Shown: in pieces, positions 33,065-44,529 of the stretch
Layout of the letters: each line of letters starts with the position of its first letter
Numbering within the stretch: position 1 is the first letter of the stretch
Assembly (NCBI GenBank): GCA_002946415.1
Contig: NJPS01000011.1
Location: 372,001-436,000 of the forward strand
Origin: Rutstroemia sp. NJR-2017a BVV2
Taxonomy: Eukaryota; Ascomycota; Leotiomycetes; Helotiales; Rutstroemiaceae
Reading direction: 5' to 3'
DNA length: 64,000 nucleotides
Translations under genes and position numbers: made by a program
The notes under the pieces: model-generated
Databases searched by the model: none
Seen by the model: the letters and a program-made list of their open reading frames with translations, nothing else
Told to the model about the DNA's origin: nothing

Positions 33065-33439
33065 TCACCTCACTTCACCTCTCAACCTTTCCCTCGCTCT
33101 CTTCTCCCCCTCCCAAACCGTCGTCTCTACCATAAACGTCCCCTCCCGATCCTTACACCTATATTTCAATCAGCCTCCATCTCAACTACCTGCATTTCAT
33201 CCACAACATAACATAACATACCGTCTAAACAGCCTCTCCACCGGCCAACAAACCACCCTACTATCCCGCGTCACACTCCCATCCATCCCCCTCTTCACAT
33301 CGCATTCATACTGCAGCATTTCCAACAACTCGCACTTCTCCAAATCCCCATCAAAGCCCTTTCGGAATTCATTCTTGGCGTTACACCGGCTCTCGTGCGG
33401 GAGGCGAGAGGGTGGGAAGGAGAGGATTGGTGGTGTCAT
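33065..33439 (-). CDS. SOM1: Mitochondrial inner membrane protease subunit SOM1
   Basis: Exons 33222-33439 and 33065-33158 (63-nt intron ending atatag) encode 103 residues. The protein begins MTPPILSFPPSRLPHESRCN, then LEKCELLEMLQYECDVKRG, VVCWPVERLFRRCKDREGTF and MVETTVWEGEK. The Pro-rich start, the CELL...QYEC pair, the CxPVxRLFRRC block and the FMVETTxWE ending are the hallmarks of fungal SOM1, a small partner of the Imp1/Imp2 inner-membrane peptidase that matures intermembrane-space proteins. The four Cys residues are kept. The start codon is only 66 bases from the start of the divergent gene at 33506. Confidence 0.88.
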
Positions 33440-33505
33440 TCTTTGGTGTTTATTGGATTTCTTCTAAGCGGGGTTCGGATTATAGAAGAAGAGGATTGAG
33501 AAAAG

Positions 33506-34318
33506 ATGGAAGATATTAAAAGCAGCGAAGAGGTATTCGGTGCACGCCTATTGCAAGAGGTTGGAGAGAGTGAGGAAAGTTTGGAATCGGTATGTATCTT
33601 TACATACATCTAGACTTTTTTCTTATCGATAACACACCTCCTCCTCCACCACCACCACCACCATCCCATCTAACTCATCCCCCAGCTCCTCCATACCCTC
33701 CAACCCCCCTCCCCCCAAACCGGCATCCCCAACCTCGACACCCTCCGCCTCCAAACCCACCAACCCCGGCTCTCCATCTCCGGGCGCTCGCTCCCCCTCC
33801 TCCTACAGATCCTCACGCAACTGCTCTCCGCCCCAAGCAACAAAACCGTCGTACTCATCGACCTGGCGTCGCGATTCTCGGTTTCGTTTCTGGATGTGCA
33901 TCCGGATGGTAAAGGGAAACTTAAAATGTCCGATCTTGCCCACCTGCACGTTTTCAGGCCCAGTGTGAAGAATTTGGAGAGCACGCTCAGGAGTGTGGAG
34001 GGGTATTTGCTGTATGGGGGGCATGGGAGTGGGGGGAGGGAGTTTGGGGGGACGGTGGTTTTTGGGGGGGAGGGAGGTGTGGGTGTGGGTGTGGAGGGGA
34101 AGGAATTGGGATTGGGGAGGCCGGTGGTGAGTGTGGGGTGGAGGGGATGGTTGAGGGTGGAGAGGGAGGAGACGGCGGGGTTTGGGGCGGGAATGAGTGC
34201 GGAGGAGATTGTTGGGAGGAGAGAGGCGCGATGGGAGGTTGTGGAAAGAAAGGGGTGGAGAGCGGTGGCTGATAATAGCGTTGGGAGGGGTGGTGAGTTT
34301 AGGTGGAAGGAGGAGTGA
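33506..34318 (+). CDS. Hypothetical protein, possibly RAD51-paralogue-like (XRCC2/Psy3 type)
   Basis: Exons 33506-33589 and 33686-34318 encode 238 residues; the intron is CCTCC/CCACC-rich and ends tcccccag. The start is MEDIKSSEEVFGARLLQEVG. The middle has GRSLPLLLQILTQLLSAPSN, then NKTVVLIDLASRFSVSFL, which looks like a RecA-type Walker B strand, and HLHVFRPSVKNLESTLRSVE. The order resembles the C-terminal core of XRCC2-like RAD51 paralogues, where a hydrophobic Asp strand is followed by a phrase listing the strand and helix before a Gly loop. No Walker A motif is visible, as in some Shu-complex proteins. The second half is Gly-rich. The family call is tentative. Confidence 0.55.
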
Positions 34319-34542
34319 TATGTTTTCAATAGGCGGAAAGGGATGATCATGGATGCAAATATGGTTTGACGAGATTAATATATTCTTTCATGGCATATGT
34401 CTCTATCATATCCATCCAGAAATGTGCCGAACATTCAGGCAATCCTCAAAGTGCCTACTACTCCATTCCCAGAACACCAGTGCAAGTGCCCACAAACCGT
34501 CTTTCAACTCCAGCAGCCTTACGTACCTTTCAACTGTGATAT

Positions 34543-37419
34543 TCACAGCTTAGCAACCCCATCTACCAACTCCTCAATATCCTTTCCTTTGTCTGTATCT
34601 TCCCTCGCCTTCCCCGTCATCCTGCTCTCTCCACTTCCTTCCAGCGCTCTCATCTCATTCTGAATCAAACAAATATTGATCCTCATCTCCGTATCCTGCA
34701 CCTCCTTCTCCGCAAACAACTTCACCACACTATCCCTTCTCATCATTCTCTGCCAATAATCCGACAAGTTCTTAATCCCCTCTCCATTGACCCAATCCTT
34801 AGAAACCATGTCGAGCACTGGAACCACCGCGAAGTCCGCAAGACCGATCTCGTCTCCAGCGATATAATCTCCCTCTTCTTCTGCATAACTTTCCCACTTC
34901 GCGAGCTCAAATCGGAATACTTTCAAGTTAAAGGGCACCCTTCTCCAAGTGTTGAGCAGGCCGTTAGCTTCGTCATAACGTGTAAATAGGCGACCAAGGT
35001 AAGCTTGGTCTTTGCTATCTCGTTTGGGGCTGTAGACAGCGTGGATATAGAGCATGATAGCTTGATAACCTTCCAGCGTAGTTCTGCTAGCATCGTTGTC
35101 GACGAACTTGGCCGGAAGAATCTCGCGTACGGGCGATCCAGTAGCTTTAGCTTTAGAATTGAGATCCTCCCATTTTAATTGTGGTGAAAGTTTTCCTTCC
35201 ACCCATGGAACTTGATACTCGTTAAGCATGAACCTAATGCGGAAATCTGTTACAAAATCCCCTGATAGGAAGAGCTTCTTGTTGTTTGAACAATGTAGCA
35301 CATTAAAGCCTTTGCCGTAGCTTTCTTTCCAATCGAAATTGCTATCGTGGTTCTCTCTACCGAATGCTTGCAGCATGTCTTTTGCTTCTCGTGTATCCCC
35401 ATTGATGACTGCCTCCGCGTCTTCTTTTCTCTTGGCAGTAGCGCCTTGTCCCCAGATCTTCAGCTGCGTCTTGTCCAGATACGTGCCGATATTTCTGAAG
35501 GTCAAGGATATGCGCCCACCATCAAACGCCAGTTCAGCTTCCGACTTCTCACGTTCCATTCTTTTGTCTGGACGTATACCATGTAGCCATTTCTTATTCG
35601 TCTCCAACCCCATTTTACACAATGAGTTGTGTGGAAGAGGTGCTCGACACGACTCTCTTGGCTTTACCTCGTCTTTGGTAGAATCCAGGCTTTTCATAGA
35701 CTTTTTAGTTCGGAATACCATAGTTCTTTGAGCTCCCAAGCTCACATTAGCAATGAAGGTATTCGGGACAATATCTAACGTCTTGTCGCTATGTTCAGAG
35801 ATGTTGTCAGTTCCATTGCGATAGAACTGTATCAATACGTGATTAACCGAGTGTCCAAGTTTCTTCTCGACTTCCGATCTGATCATCAATACTGTAGGTG
35901 AGAAGGGTGATAGTGGAGGTGATTCGTCCGCTGGGTGTCGATATATTGGAATGCTTCCGTCCTCTTCGACTTTCCCCTGAACGGCGACGAGTCTCGGTAC
36001 CTCTCCCCCTTGGTGGGCCATTTTTTGCCAAACAACCTCATCGCGGATCTTTTCGAAGATTCCACTCTTCAATTCTTCTGGCAAGAGATTCTCGATCACG
36101 GTAGTATCACCTTCACAAATTCCACCGAGAACGGCCAATTCCTGTTCTTTCAAGTCAATTGACTTTTTGGATGTTCCATTAACCACACTATCTTCAGGTA
36201 GAGGTTTTTTTGGAACTTCCTCTGGGGCTTTTGTCACTGTATCCTGTTTCGCGGTGGGTGATTCGGTTGGTTTGATCCTTTCTTCTTTCGGTGACGACGA
36301 GACGGCGCTTGATGGCTCTCCTGATTTTTCGGTGGCTGCATTCGACGGTCGACGGCGGGTCTTCACCTTAGTCTTGACCCTGTCTCTTTTCTTGGCTTCG
36401 GCTTCTATCTCAGCTGGTGGCTTAGCGCGACGTACATGCGCACGCAGTAACTGACTAGTGATTTCGAACTCGTCGTCGGATGCCGTGGCTTTGGTGGAGG
36501 AAGTGGGGGTGGTTTGCGGTTCTTCTGCTTCTAGCTTTAAGTTCCCCATTAGACTTTCAATCCCAGTTTTGCGAGATTCTTCCGACCGTGTTTCTTTGGG
36601 TTTTGGACGAGGTTTCTTACTAGATGCCGATCTCTTTTCCGCGGCTTTCTTCTGTTTCTGGCAGCTCTCAAGGAGATCAATGCTACTAATCACATCGCAA
36701 CCGGTGTACACCTTCAGTTGGCGTAGAGCCTCCTCGTGTCTTGCCTTGCTCCGGTAGCCAAGGCAGTCATCGACTATAGTTATGGCGTATCCGTGGCGCG
36801 CTGCATCCATAGCAGTTGCGAAAACGCTGACGTTTGTAAGAACTCCACAGATGTAAATCTCGGTGACGAACTTTCCCCGCAATGTTTGTACGAGATTCCC
36901 ATCCCTAAAAGCCGAATAGTATGTCTTGGGAAATGTCATATCTTTCGCAAAGACATAGGGTTTGATCGAGTCTGCAAAGTCAGATCCAGGACTGTCAGCC
37001 TGTACCATATAGGCCTTCTCCCCGGGTTCTACAGTGAGGAAAGCCTCGGATATTTCATCGTCAGTTGACAAGGCCAGAGTCTTCTTATCTTCGTCGCACT
37101 TGTCCTGCGCGGGCGCCCGTAGGTCTGGACTGTGCCTGTGAAGTTTTGAGAGCTCATTGTCGGTTATGATGTTCTCGCTATCGCTTCGCTGTTCGTTGAC
37201 CACTCTTGATTTCCCCTCGGGAAAAATACTCCGAATCCATATCACATCACCTGAAAGACGGAACCGTCCAACGAGGTTCTTTATGTTCTCCAGGTAGTCT
37301 ATTGGTTTTTCAACAGGTAGCAGGCTCTTCTCCCCAACGAAGTCGTTTTGTAAATCAAGAAGGAGTAGAGCCTGTCGCGTTCGTACGAACGGAAGGTTGT
37401 TTTTGTCAATCTCGAACAT
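34543..37419 (-). CDS. Isochorismatase-like hydrolase / AlkB-type 2OG-Fe(II) dioxygenase / GST C-terminal-like fusion
   Basis: One uninterrupted frame of 958 residues. Domain 1 (about 15-250) is an isochorismatase-like cysteine hydrolase: Asp22 in LLLLDLQNDF, Lys165 in FPKTYYSAF and Cys191 in ICGVLTNVSVFATAMDA. Residues 255-420 are a charged disordered linker. Domain 2 (about 425-655) is AlkB-like: iron ligands His543 and Asp545 (EHSDKTLD), His613 (WLHGIRPDKR), with Arg636 and Arg642 for 2-oxoglutarate (GRISLTFRNIG). Domain 3 (about 700-905) resembles a GST with a C-terminal helical part (YLGRLFTRYDEANGLLNTW, GDEIGLADFAVVPVLD). AlkB proteins demethylate alkylated nucleic acids; isochorismatase-like hydrolases cleave small amides or ethers. 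How the parts cooperate is unknown. All key residues appear present. Confidence 0.87.
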   Translation of the reverse strand: MFEIDKNNLPFVRTRQALLLLDLQNDFVGEKSLLPVEKPIDYLENIKNLVGRFRLSGDVIWIRSIFPEGKSRVVNEQRSDSENIITDNELSKLHRHSPDLRAPAQDKCDEDKKTLALSTDDEISEAFLTVEPGEKAYMVQADSPGSDFADSIKPYVFAKDMTFPKTYYSAFRDGNLVQTLRGKFVTEIYICGVLTNVSVFATAMDAARHGYAITIVDDCLGYRSKARHEEALRQLKVYTGCDVISSIDLLESCQKQKKAAEKRSASSKKPRPKPKETRSEESRKTGIESLMGNLKLEAEEPQTTPTSSTKATASDDEFEITSQLLRAHVRRAKPPAEIEAEAKKRDRVKTKVKTRRRPSNAATEKSGEPSSAVSSSPKEERIKPTESPTAKQDTVTKAPEEVPKKPLPEDSVVNGTSKKSIDLKEQELAVLGGICEGDTTVIENLLPEELKSGIFEKIRDEVVWQKMAHQGGEVPRLVAVQGKVEEDGSIPIYRHPADESPPLSPFSPTVLMIRSEVEKKLGHSVNHVLIQFYRNGTDNISEHSDKTLDIVPNTFIANVSLGAQRTMVFRTKKSMKSLDSTKDEVKPRESCRAPLPHNSLCKMGLETNKKWLHGIRPDKRMEREKSEAELAFDGGRISLTFRNIGTYLDKTQLKIWGQGATAKRKEDAEAVINGDTREAKDMLQAFGRENHDSNFDWKESYGKGFNVLHCSNNKKLFLSGDFVTDFRIRFMLNEYQVPWVEGKLSPQLKWEDLNSKAKATGSPVREILPAKFVDNDASRTTLEGYQAIMLYIHAVYSPKRDSKDQAYLGRLFTRYDEANGLLNTWRRVPFNLKVFRFELAKWESYAEEEGDYIAGDEIGLADFAVVPVLDMVSKDWVNGEGIKNLSDYWQRMMRRDSVVKLFAEKEVQDTEMRINICLIQNEMRALEGSGESRMTGKAREDTDKGKDIEELVDGVAKL

Positions 37420-39939
37420 TTGGGGCGGCCTGTCAATTGACGTCAGTTACTTTTTTCCCGCCTCGAAGGAGATGTTTGAAGATATTTCGCAGCAGATAAT
37501 ATAATGCTCGGCTTTGTGTTACGGGCTGCACGACTCTATATGCAGTGCCCGTTGACTAAGAAAATTGTGGTTGCTTACATTGGTCATTGTTCAAAAATAA
37601 TGCAGCTAGGTAGAAGCAAGTTCGATGTTCAAGTGACACTGCATTGCATGGTGGTGTAAGGCTAATCGGCAATGTAAATGTAAAGTATGTGCATGGATCT
37701 ACGAAGTATATCGTATTATCGATGATATATCCTCGCGGCTGGCTATGCAGACATATGTGCGAAATTACGAAAAGGAAAGGACTAGATCCCTGTGAGGGGT
37801 TGGAGGTCCACTCGAGGGGTGGTATATCTGATGTGTGTGTGAGCACAACGAGCCTTTCCAATGTACGGAGTAGAAAGCAGAAGGTAGAGGATAGAGAGGG
37901 AATGAAGGTCGCAATGCAATAACACGGACCTTTCGTAATGATGACAATCAGCCCTAAAGAAGGGTATTTAGCACACATTCGAATCGAAAGAACAGCCAGG
38001 TAAGCCAAGGGTAGCACATGGGAGAACGGAGGAAGCCACGGCGCTCTAAGATGATTGGCCTTTGAATCAAGGTGAGTGAGTCTGTCCAGTACATTGGAGG
38101 TCTTTCGGCCTTGGAGGTCTCTGCGATCCTTGAGGTGGGGATAACCGTTGGATTACCCGTGATCCCCTTCTTCTTAGCCTCCTGTTAGTCTTTCCTTGGG
38201 CTTAGTGTAAGATAATGCCCGGGGTTTTCGTCGGCTCGAGGTTGGACAACGACTACAAAGGTAATGGTGGCTTTTCAAAATGCTGCGGGTTATTCAATGT
38301 TACTTCCTGCAGATCAACCTTTCTGGAACTATCACCGCTACACTACCACCCTACTGCCTGCCTTACTCTCTTACTACCCTACCTTGGCAAGTCAACTATC
38401 AGCAATGTCATGCCATCATGCTAGGTAGTACGTACAAAGGTATGACATGGCCGTAACTATTCTACGAATCAGAAGATATGCCGGACTCCTCGGAGAGGTT
38501 TCAGTAGAACCCCCTAGCGTGTTATTGTGGTCGCGCTGCTAGAATCTCACTTCTACTCCAGCTCCCGCTCCAGCTCGCTGCCCGAGGCCTATATTGCCTA
38601 TTACGGAGATGCTTTGGGGTAATACCCTCTGTAGCAGGGAGACGGACCTGCTCGGTAGATCATACGGGACTTATCCGACGGAACAGAGCGAAACTTCAGA
38701 AACCTTCTTTTTTTGCTTTTTTTAATATATGTCATATTAGGAATTTAGGATATTAGGAGGACTGCGCTCAGCCATGATTGGTTTCGTATCAGGAATTTGT
38801 GATTCCTTGCATTGCAGAGGCGCTCCCGCATTTGCATACCCACATCGTATTGCGTATAGAGGTTTGCAATCAAAGCCCAATGGAGCAAATTTGCTCTTCT
38901 TGGTGAGCCCCCAGTGGCATGAAAGGCAACGTCTACGAACTCAGGCTGTGCGGAGAGAGATCTGATAAACTTACCCCCACCTCGCATCCGGAATGGATCA
39001 TATGATCAAGGTTCTATCGTACAGTATCTTTTCATTGTGATCTTCACGGCGTCGATCGACCTGCGACCTGCAAGCTGCAGCTATGGGTTGCAACGGTTAG
39101 TGTTGGTTAAACTGTTGTTGCAGGAACTAGATTTGACAACTGTCACATCTCTGCCCGCCGTCCACTCACACATCATTTCCTGCAGACCCACTAAGTGTGT
39201 ATTTCATTACTCTGTCCTTGGCGGAAAGTGATGTTGGATGTTGAATGTTGGATTGACATAGAAGTCATGTTAAGACTTCATCTCGTGCGATCCAAAATTC
39301 TGTACTCCTGTAACTCGTGGCTCATGGTAGTATTCGGGGACCAAACGGGGACCAAATATAGTTGCAGTCGGACAAACGATACGCTTTTGACTTCCGCCAT
39401 CAGCTGATATTGCTGAGGACTTGTACTGCACATGCCTGAAGCCGTCGACCAAAGAAAGAGAAATAGACTGCAGTGACCTTTCCATATCAAAGTACTTAGT
39501 TACCGGCGTAATAAAGGCTGATATTTTTCTAGTATCTTCCGCAAAAAAATTAACCTTTAATAGGGTGGTAACGAAGTATTATGTACATGTTAGTAGTGCC
39601 TGTTACGCGATGTCCGGAATTATTCTGTAGTGTAGTCTTATTTCTCGAGTTTTGAACATCGTCTCTTTTGGACATCGCGTGCCTCTTTCTTTGTGCCGAG
39701 GTTCGGTGGTTGAGAATGTTGCTGCCGACGCTTCATATCTCGAGCTTCAAGTTGCTGATTTCAGTTCTACTTTCTTCACAAATATTGATCTATAAGAGAG
39801 GTTCAATTGTAGAACATTGAATTCTAGTCAAACTACACTATCCTTTGAAGGAGCAACACGCGCAATTCTTGTCCAATAAACCGATCAATCTCAAGTCAGC
39901 AACTACCTCAGATTCACCCTGGCAGATACTCTCCACACG
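37420..39939. other. Long intergenic region
   Basis: About 2.5 kb with no gene I can support on either strand. The only structure noticed is the palindrome at 39491-39580. The flanking genes are divergent, so both promoters lie here. Confidence 0.5.
39491..39580. repeat. Imperfect 90-bp palindrome (fold-back)
   Basis: The left arm starts agtacttagttaccggcg and the right arm, read on the other strand, starts aatacttcgttaccaccc. About three quarters of 39 positions pair, including gttacc and taaagg blocks, around a loop of about 12 nt. It could be a degenerate fold-back MITE or an RNA hairpin. No target-site duplication is clear. Confidence 0.6.
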
Positions 39940-40961
39940 ATGTCCTCGCAAAACCCAACCTACAAATACTTCATTGTCACATATCCAGCACCTTTCGTCG
40001 CACATGTGCAGATAAATCGTCCGGAGAAACTAAATGCTTTCTTCGAGGCAATGGTAAGACTGCATTTCCCAAATCTTCACCTATCCGTCTCCGCAATTCC
40101 TCATACGACTTACACACTTTGCGACAGTTGAAGGATTAAAGCTGACACCCCAACGATTAGTGGCTCGAATTCCGCACAGTTTTCGATAGACTTTCGTATT
40201 CACCAGATGTGCGCTCTATAATACTATCTGGCGCGGGTCCGCGCGCATTCTCAGCCGGACTAGACGTAGAAGCTGCCGCTCAAGAAGGTGTTTTGAACAA
40301 CAAGAAGGGGGGAGTAGTGGATGTCGCAAGGAAAGCGCAAGAGATCAAAAGACATGTGGATGAGTTCCAGGCCTGCATAAGTAGTGTGGAGAAATGCGAA
40401 AAGCGTATGTGGCTGAATTCCGTTTGTTGGGTTGCATCAAAAGATATAGCTGACAATCTCTCAATAGCTGTAATCTGCGTATTACACGGCTACTCCTATG
40501 GACTTTCCATCGATATATCTACTTGCGCCGATATAAGGATATGCAGTTCAGATGCGAAGATGGCAGTAAAAGAAGTGGACATTGGACTTGCGGCGGATAT
40601 TGGTACATTGTCTCGTCTACCGAAGATTGTTGGGTCATTCAGTTGGGTCAAAGATGTGTGTCTATCTGCGCGCGTGTTCGGAGCAGAGGAAGCATTGAAG
40701 GTGGGTTTCGTTAGCCATGTGGAAGCAACGAAAGAAAAGGCAATCGAGAAAGCGTTGAGTATGGCCAAACTGTTGGCCGAGAAAAGTCCTGTGGCAGTAC
40801 AGGGTACGAAGGAATTGTTGAACCATGCGAGAGACCACAATCTTGCGGATTCTTTGAGATATACCGGTGTATGGAACAGTGCCGCCATCCAGACGAAGGA
40901 TGTGCAAGATGCTATGCTGAGTGGGTTGCAGAAGAAGACGCCTACGTTCGCAAAGCTATGA
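39940..40961 (+). CDS. Enoyl-CoA hydratase/isomerase, probable peroxisomal delta3,5-delta2,4-dienoyl-CoA isomerase
   Basis: Exons 39940-40053, 40161-40404 and 40468-40961 encode 283 residues. The crotonase fold is plain: VAHVQINRPEKLNAFFEAM, the oxyanion-hole segment GAGPRAFSAGLDVEAAA, then EKPVICVLHGYSYGLSIDIS and CADIRICSSDAKMAVKEVDI with the acidic pair (Glu, Asp) followed by GLAADIGTLSRLPKIVG. Carboxylates in these positions mark dienoyl-CoA isomerases rather than simple hydratases. The protein ends in Ala-Lys-Leu, a PTS1-type peroxisomal signal. It would reposition double bonds of odd-numbered unsaturated fatty acids for beta-oxidation. Confidence 0.88.
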
Positions 40962-41552
40962 ACGATGCCTGATGGAACTGAACAAACACGGGGGTTGAGA
41001 GGAAGGTTCAATCTTTCCAGACGTCTTCGCCGGTTTTCAGACGCATATTGACATTGGCGAGAAAAAAGTGGCTCAGCAAAATATCAGAAAGCTGTTTTAT
41101 GCATATCTATTAGAGATCATATGCACACTACTTATATCTCCGCAAATACTATGGCTCAAAAGCAGTAAAACCCTTCCCTATCGATCCTCTTAAACGCCAA
41201 AAATAGGTAGCACTGCATCAGTCAAATTGATACATCTCGAGCACGGGCCATCCTAGGTGTCGTTGGAGATATACTTAAGCAATGAGTGAGCGTCATAATT
41301 ACACGCACTGCTTGGAGGCGCCGGAATAATTTGAAGCACCGCGCTTCAGAAGCGCGGGTCAACCCTGGAGGGGCACATATCCGGATAAAGATTGCGGCTG
41401 AGGAACTTACATCCTACACGGAGAACGACAACATCACATTCAGAAAATGTAGCATACGTAGATTTATCATACAATCCAATCATTATATCACTATCATTTC
41501 CTCCCGCTATCTATCAATCATTATCAACTGTTGGCCGACAGTCGGCGGCAAA
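40962..41552. promoter_or_regulatory. Intergenic region, upstream of the carboxylesterase
   Basis: No separate gene seen. The esterase frame stays open upstream of the chosen start to 41286, but that extension is basic and Ser-poor and places the membrane anchor internally, so I treat it as leader. Confidence 0.5.
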
Positions 41553-43626
41553 ATGGCGAGCACGACATTGCGCAAACGCTTGGCGATCATATCATCTATT
41601 TCTCTTTTCACAATTGCGCTTCTCTATTACTGGCGCTTTCAATATTCGCCTGAAGCTGGCGAGGAAATGATCATACCGGATCTTAAAACACCTGACCATG
41701 ACCTCACGTCGGATCCAAAGCTTCTACCTTCACCTGCCACGGAAACGGTGACAACGACACCCACCGTAACGACACCTGATAGCGCAGCAAAAATCCCTCC
41801 AAAAATCCAGCCTACAGTCACGTTTTCTCAGGGGACATTCGTAGGAAAAGAGACGGAAAAGTATCCCACTGCCCTAGAAGAATTCCTAGGGATCCCCTAC
41901 GCCTTGCCCCCTGTGAGCGAACTCAGGTTCCATCCTCCAGTTGCCGTCAATGCATCAAGATCACTATTTGATGCCACAAAGCCTTCACTCCGCTGTATCT
42001 CCGGCCCCCAAAATCAGCCCCAGAGTGAAGATTGTCTTCGTCTGAACATTTTTCGTCACAAGCTCGCCACCAATTCAACTTCAAAACTTCCCGTGCTCGT
42101 GCATGTACATGGAGGAGCGTTCAATTTCGGCAATGCAAACGATAGAGAAATAGCTTCGCTTGTGGGATGGTCTGTTGACCCCATAATTGCGGTTACGTTT
42201 GATTATAGGTTGGGTGCCCTGGGGTTCTTGCCGTCAAAGTTGATGGCTAACAATGGGTTGTTGAATCTGGGTTTGAGAGATCAAAAGTTACTTCTTGAGT
42301 GGGTGCAAAAGAATATCGCGAGTTTCGGCGGTGATCCGGATAATGTGACGCTCATGGGGCCGTCTGCTGGAGCACATTCGGTGAGTTTACTCCCTTCCTA
42401 TCATCGTTGGATTTGTCTCGTGAATTAGTTGATGCCACCCTACCTTCTTTAAGATAATGAAGTGACATTTTCATATAATTGTCGACACGAATTCTTACTG
42501 TGCTTAGATTGGCCATCACTTGATGAACAATGATGGAACACGGCCATTATTTGCCAAGGCCATCTTGGAGTCTGGTGGCCCTACAGCCAGAGCTGTCTAC
42601 TCGTACGATAATCCGCTCCATGAAGAACAATTCTCACAGTTCCTCGCCAAGCTCGACCTCAGTAGCATTCCTGAAGATCAGATATTGGAGAAGCTTCGTA
42701 GTCTTCCCATATCTGAAATTCACTCTGCCTCGGAAGCCATATTTTCTGAATACGATCCATCTCTTCGCTGGCCGTTTCAACCTTGTATCGATGGTCCTGG
42801 TGGCATGATTCCTGTGCCTCCTATTCAAGCTCTCCTCAACGGTACCTACCACCGTGTTCCTATTCTAATAGGCTACAATACCAATGAAGGGACGATTTTT
42901 GTTCCCGAGGATATCTTTACGTCCGGCGAGTTTATCGAATTCTTCCACGTACTACTTCCCATGCTCACTTTAGATGATCTTGGGGCCATTAACTCCCTCT
43001 ATCCCGACCCTATTTTCAAGTTCGACTCTCCATACTCTTTCAATCACACTGCATTTGGAGTGGGGATACAGTATAGACGTTTGGAAAAGGCTTATGCAGA
43101 TTTTGCATACATCAGTCCCGTAAGGCATTTGGCCTATTTCATGTCCGGCGAACATATTTCGAATTCGTCCACCAGGTCCCTTCTTTCTTCGGAGGCATCC
43201 GACATACCACCCCCTCGTCGAAGTACTTCCCCACCAGTCTACCTTTATGAATTTGCTGTCAACACCAGCTCTCTTCATGGTGCCCACCACGGTTCTCAGG
43301 ATCCATTCCCGGTATTCTCCTCCCGCATTACCAAAAGATCGGAGACGATCAAAGAGATTGCTGGTCTAATGCACACATACTGGACTTCCTTTATAATTTC
43401 ACCTAACGGAGATCCAAATGAAGTCCCAGGCAAGCTTCCGAAGAGATCCACATGGGAAAAGTATGGGGGCAAAACTGGAGAAAGGCGGAAAATGTTGTTT
43501 GGAGTGGGGAACGACGAGATGGCTGGTGGCAAGCAGAAGGGCGAGGCTGTGAGCATGGGACTGGATGATGAACGAAGGGACGCATGTGAGTTTTGGTGGG
43601 AGAGAGTGGGTATGTGGGAGGTTTGA
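41553..43626 (+). CDS. Type-B carboxylesterase/lipase, membrane-anchored
   Basis: Exons 41553-42380 and 42508-43626 (127-nt intron) encode 648 residues. The start MASTTLRKRLAIISSISLFT gives a basic stretch followed by one membrane helix to about residue 30, so a type II anchor or uncleaved signal. The alpha/beta-hydrolase core has EEFLGIPYALPPVSELRFHP, SEDCLRLNIFRH, the oxyanion hole HGGAFNFGNAND, and the nucleophile elbow GPSAGAHS with Ser271. The acid is in GYNTNEGTIFVPE and the His in GAHHGSQDPF. All three triad positions are present. The usual elbow Glu before Ser is Pro here. Substrate unknown. A Thr-rich linker follows the anchor. Confidence 0.88.
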
Positions 43627-44529
43627 GCGATGATACAGAGTTAAGCGTGGAGTTCAGAGGCGTTTGGAGTACATTGGATGTGATTAAAGAGTATTATGAA
43701 TATGTACTGGTATATACGTGTTGATTATATGTATATCTACGATACGCTTTACGATGAGATGATTGGAACGAACAGTAGTGCTGTTCTGAAACGCGTCGTT
43801 TTCATTTGATTTAGATATGATATGGTTCGGAAAATTTTAGTGACTCACATAAGTTCCCTCCCCTCACCCCTTTTTTTATGCACAGAAATACGCACGAGCT
43901 CTAGTTTTTTCCATATTCTGAGGACTATCTCATGTTCTTGCGAGTGCAAAAGTACCAAACGATTTCAGGGATCTCTCGAAGACACCAAGGTCCTACTACA
44001 AAGAGTCTGTGAAAATCATCATAGGGCTGGTCAAAAATGCGGTCCATCGTCATGTTTATATTGCTTTATTATGTTCTTGCTTCCTGTTGGATCATATTCA
44101 TCATCTTTTTCTTCACGTCAGCGATCATTTTGAGTCACGATAATACCATGGAACCACTTTTAGTACTTAATTCTGTGTTGGCTATTTATGTGTGTTGTGA
44201 TTGCATCGTTTTTGAGTCGAAGTCGTTCTCATTTTCACACCGTACTACCGTACTGATATCAAAGAATACATGATCACAGGGTTTTTCACCCACTTCTCCT
44301 TTTTTCCGTATTCTCCTCTTTCCTACAATCAATGGTACAGGGTAGAATTGGCCAATACTCGACAGCATTAAGTACTATCATAGAACAACGTTCTCGTTAA
44401 GTAAACTTACAATAGTGTCTAGTCTGAACAGTAATTGAACATAGAATCGATTCTACTATATTTTCTTCACCAAAGCCACTGTCCTGACAGGCACAAAACT
44501 AACTCTCAGCATCACATTTTGTACTCCAA
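43627..44529. other. Intergenic region
   Basis: No gene seen; 3' flank of the esterase and upstream region of the orphan Cys/His protein. Confidence 0.5.

Noticed and set aside
37556..38017. Minus-strand 153-codon frame in the large spacer
   Set aside because: The composition looks random and no motif or splice structure supports it.
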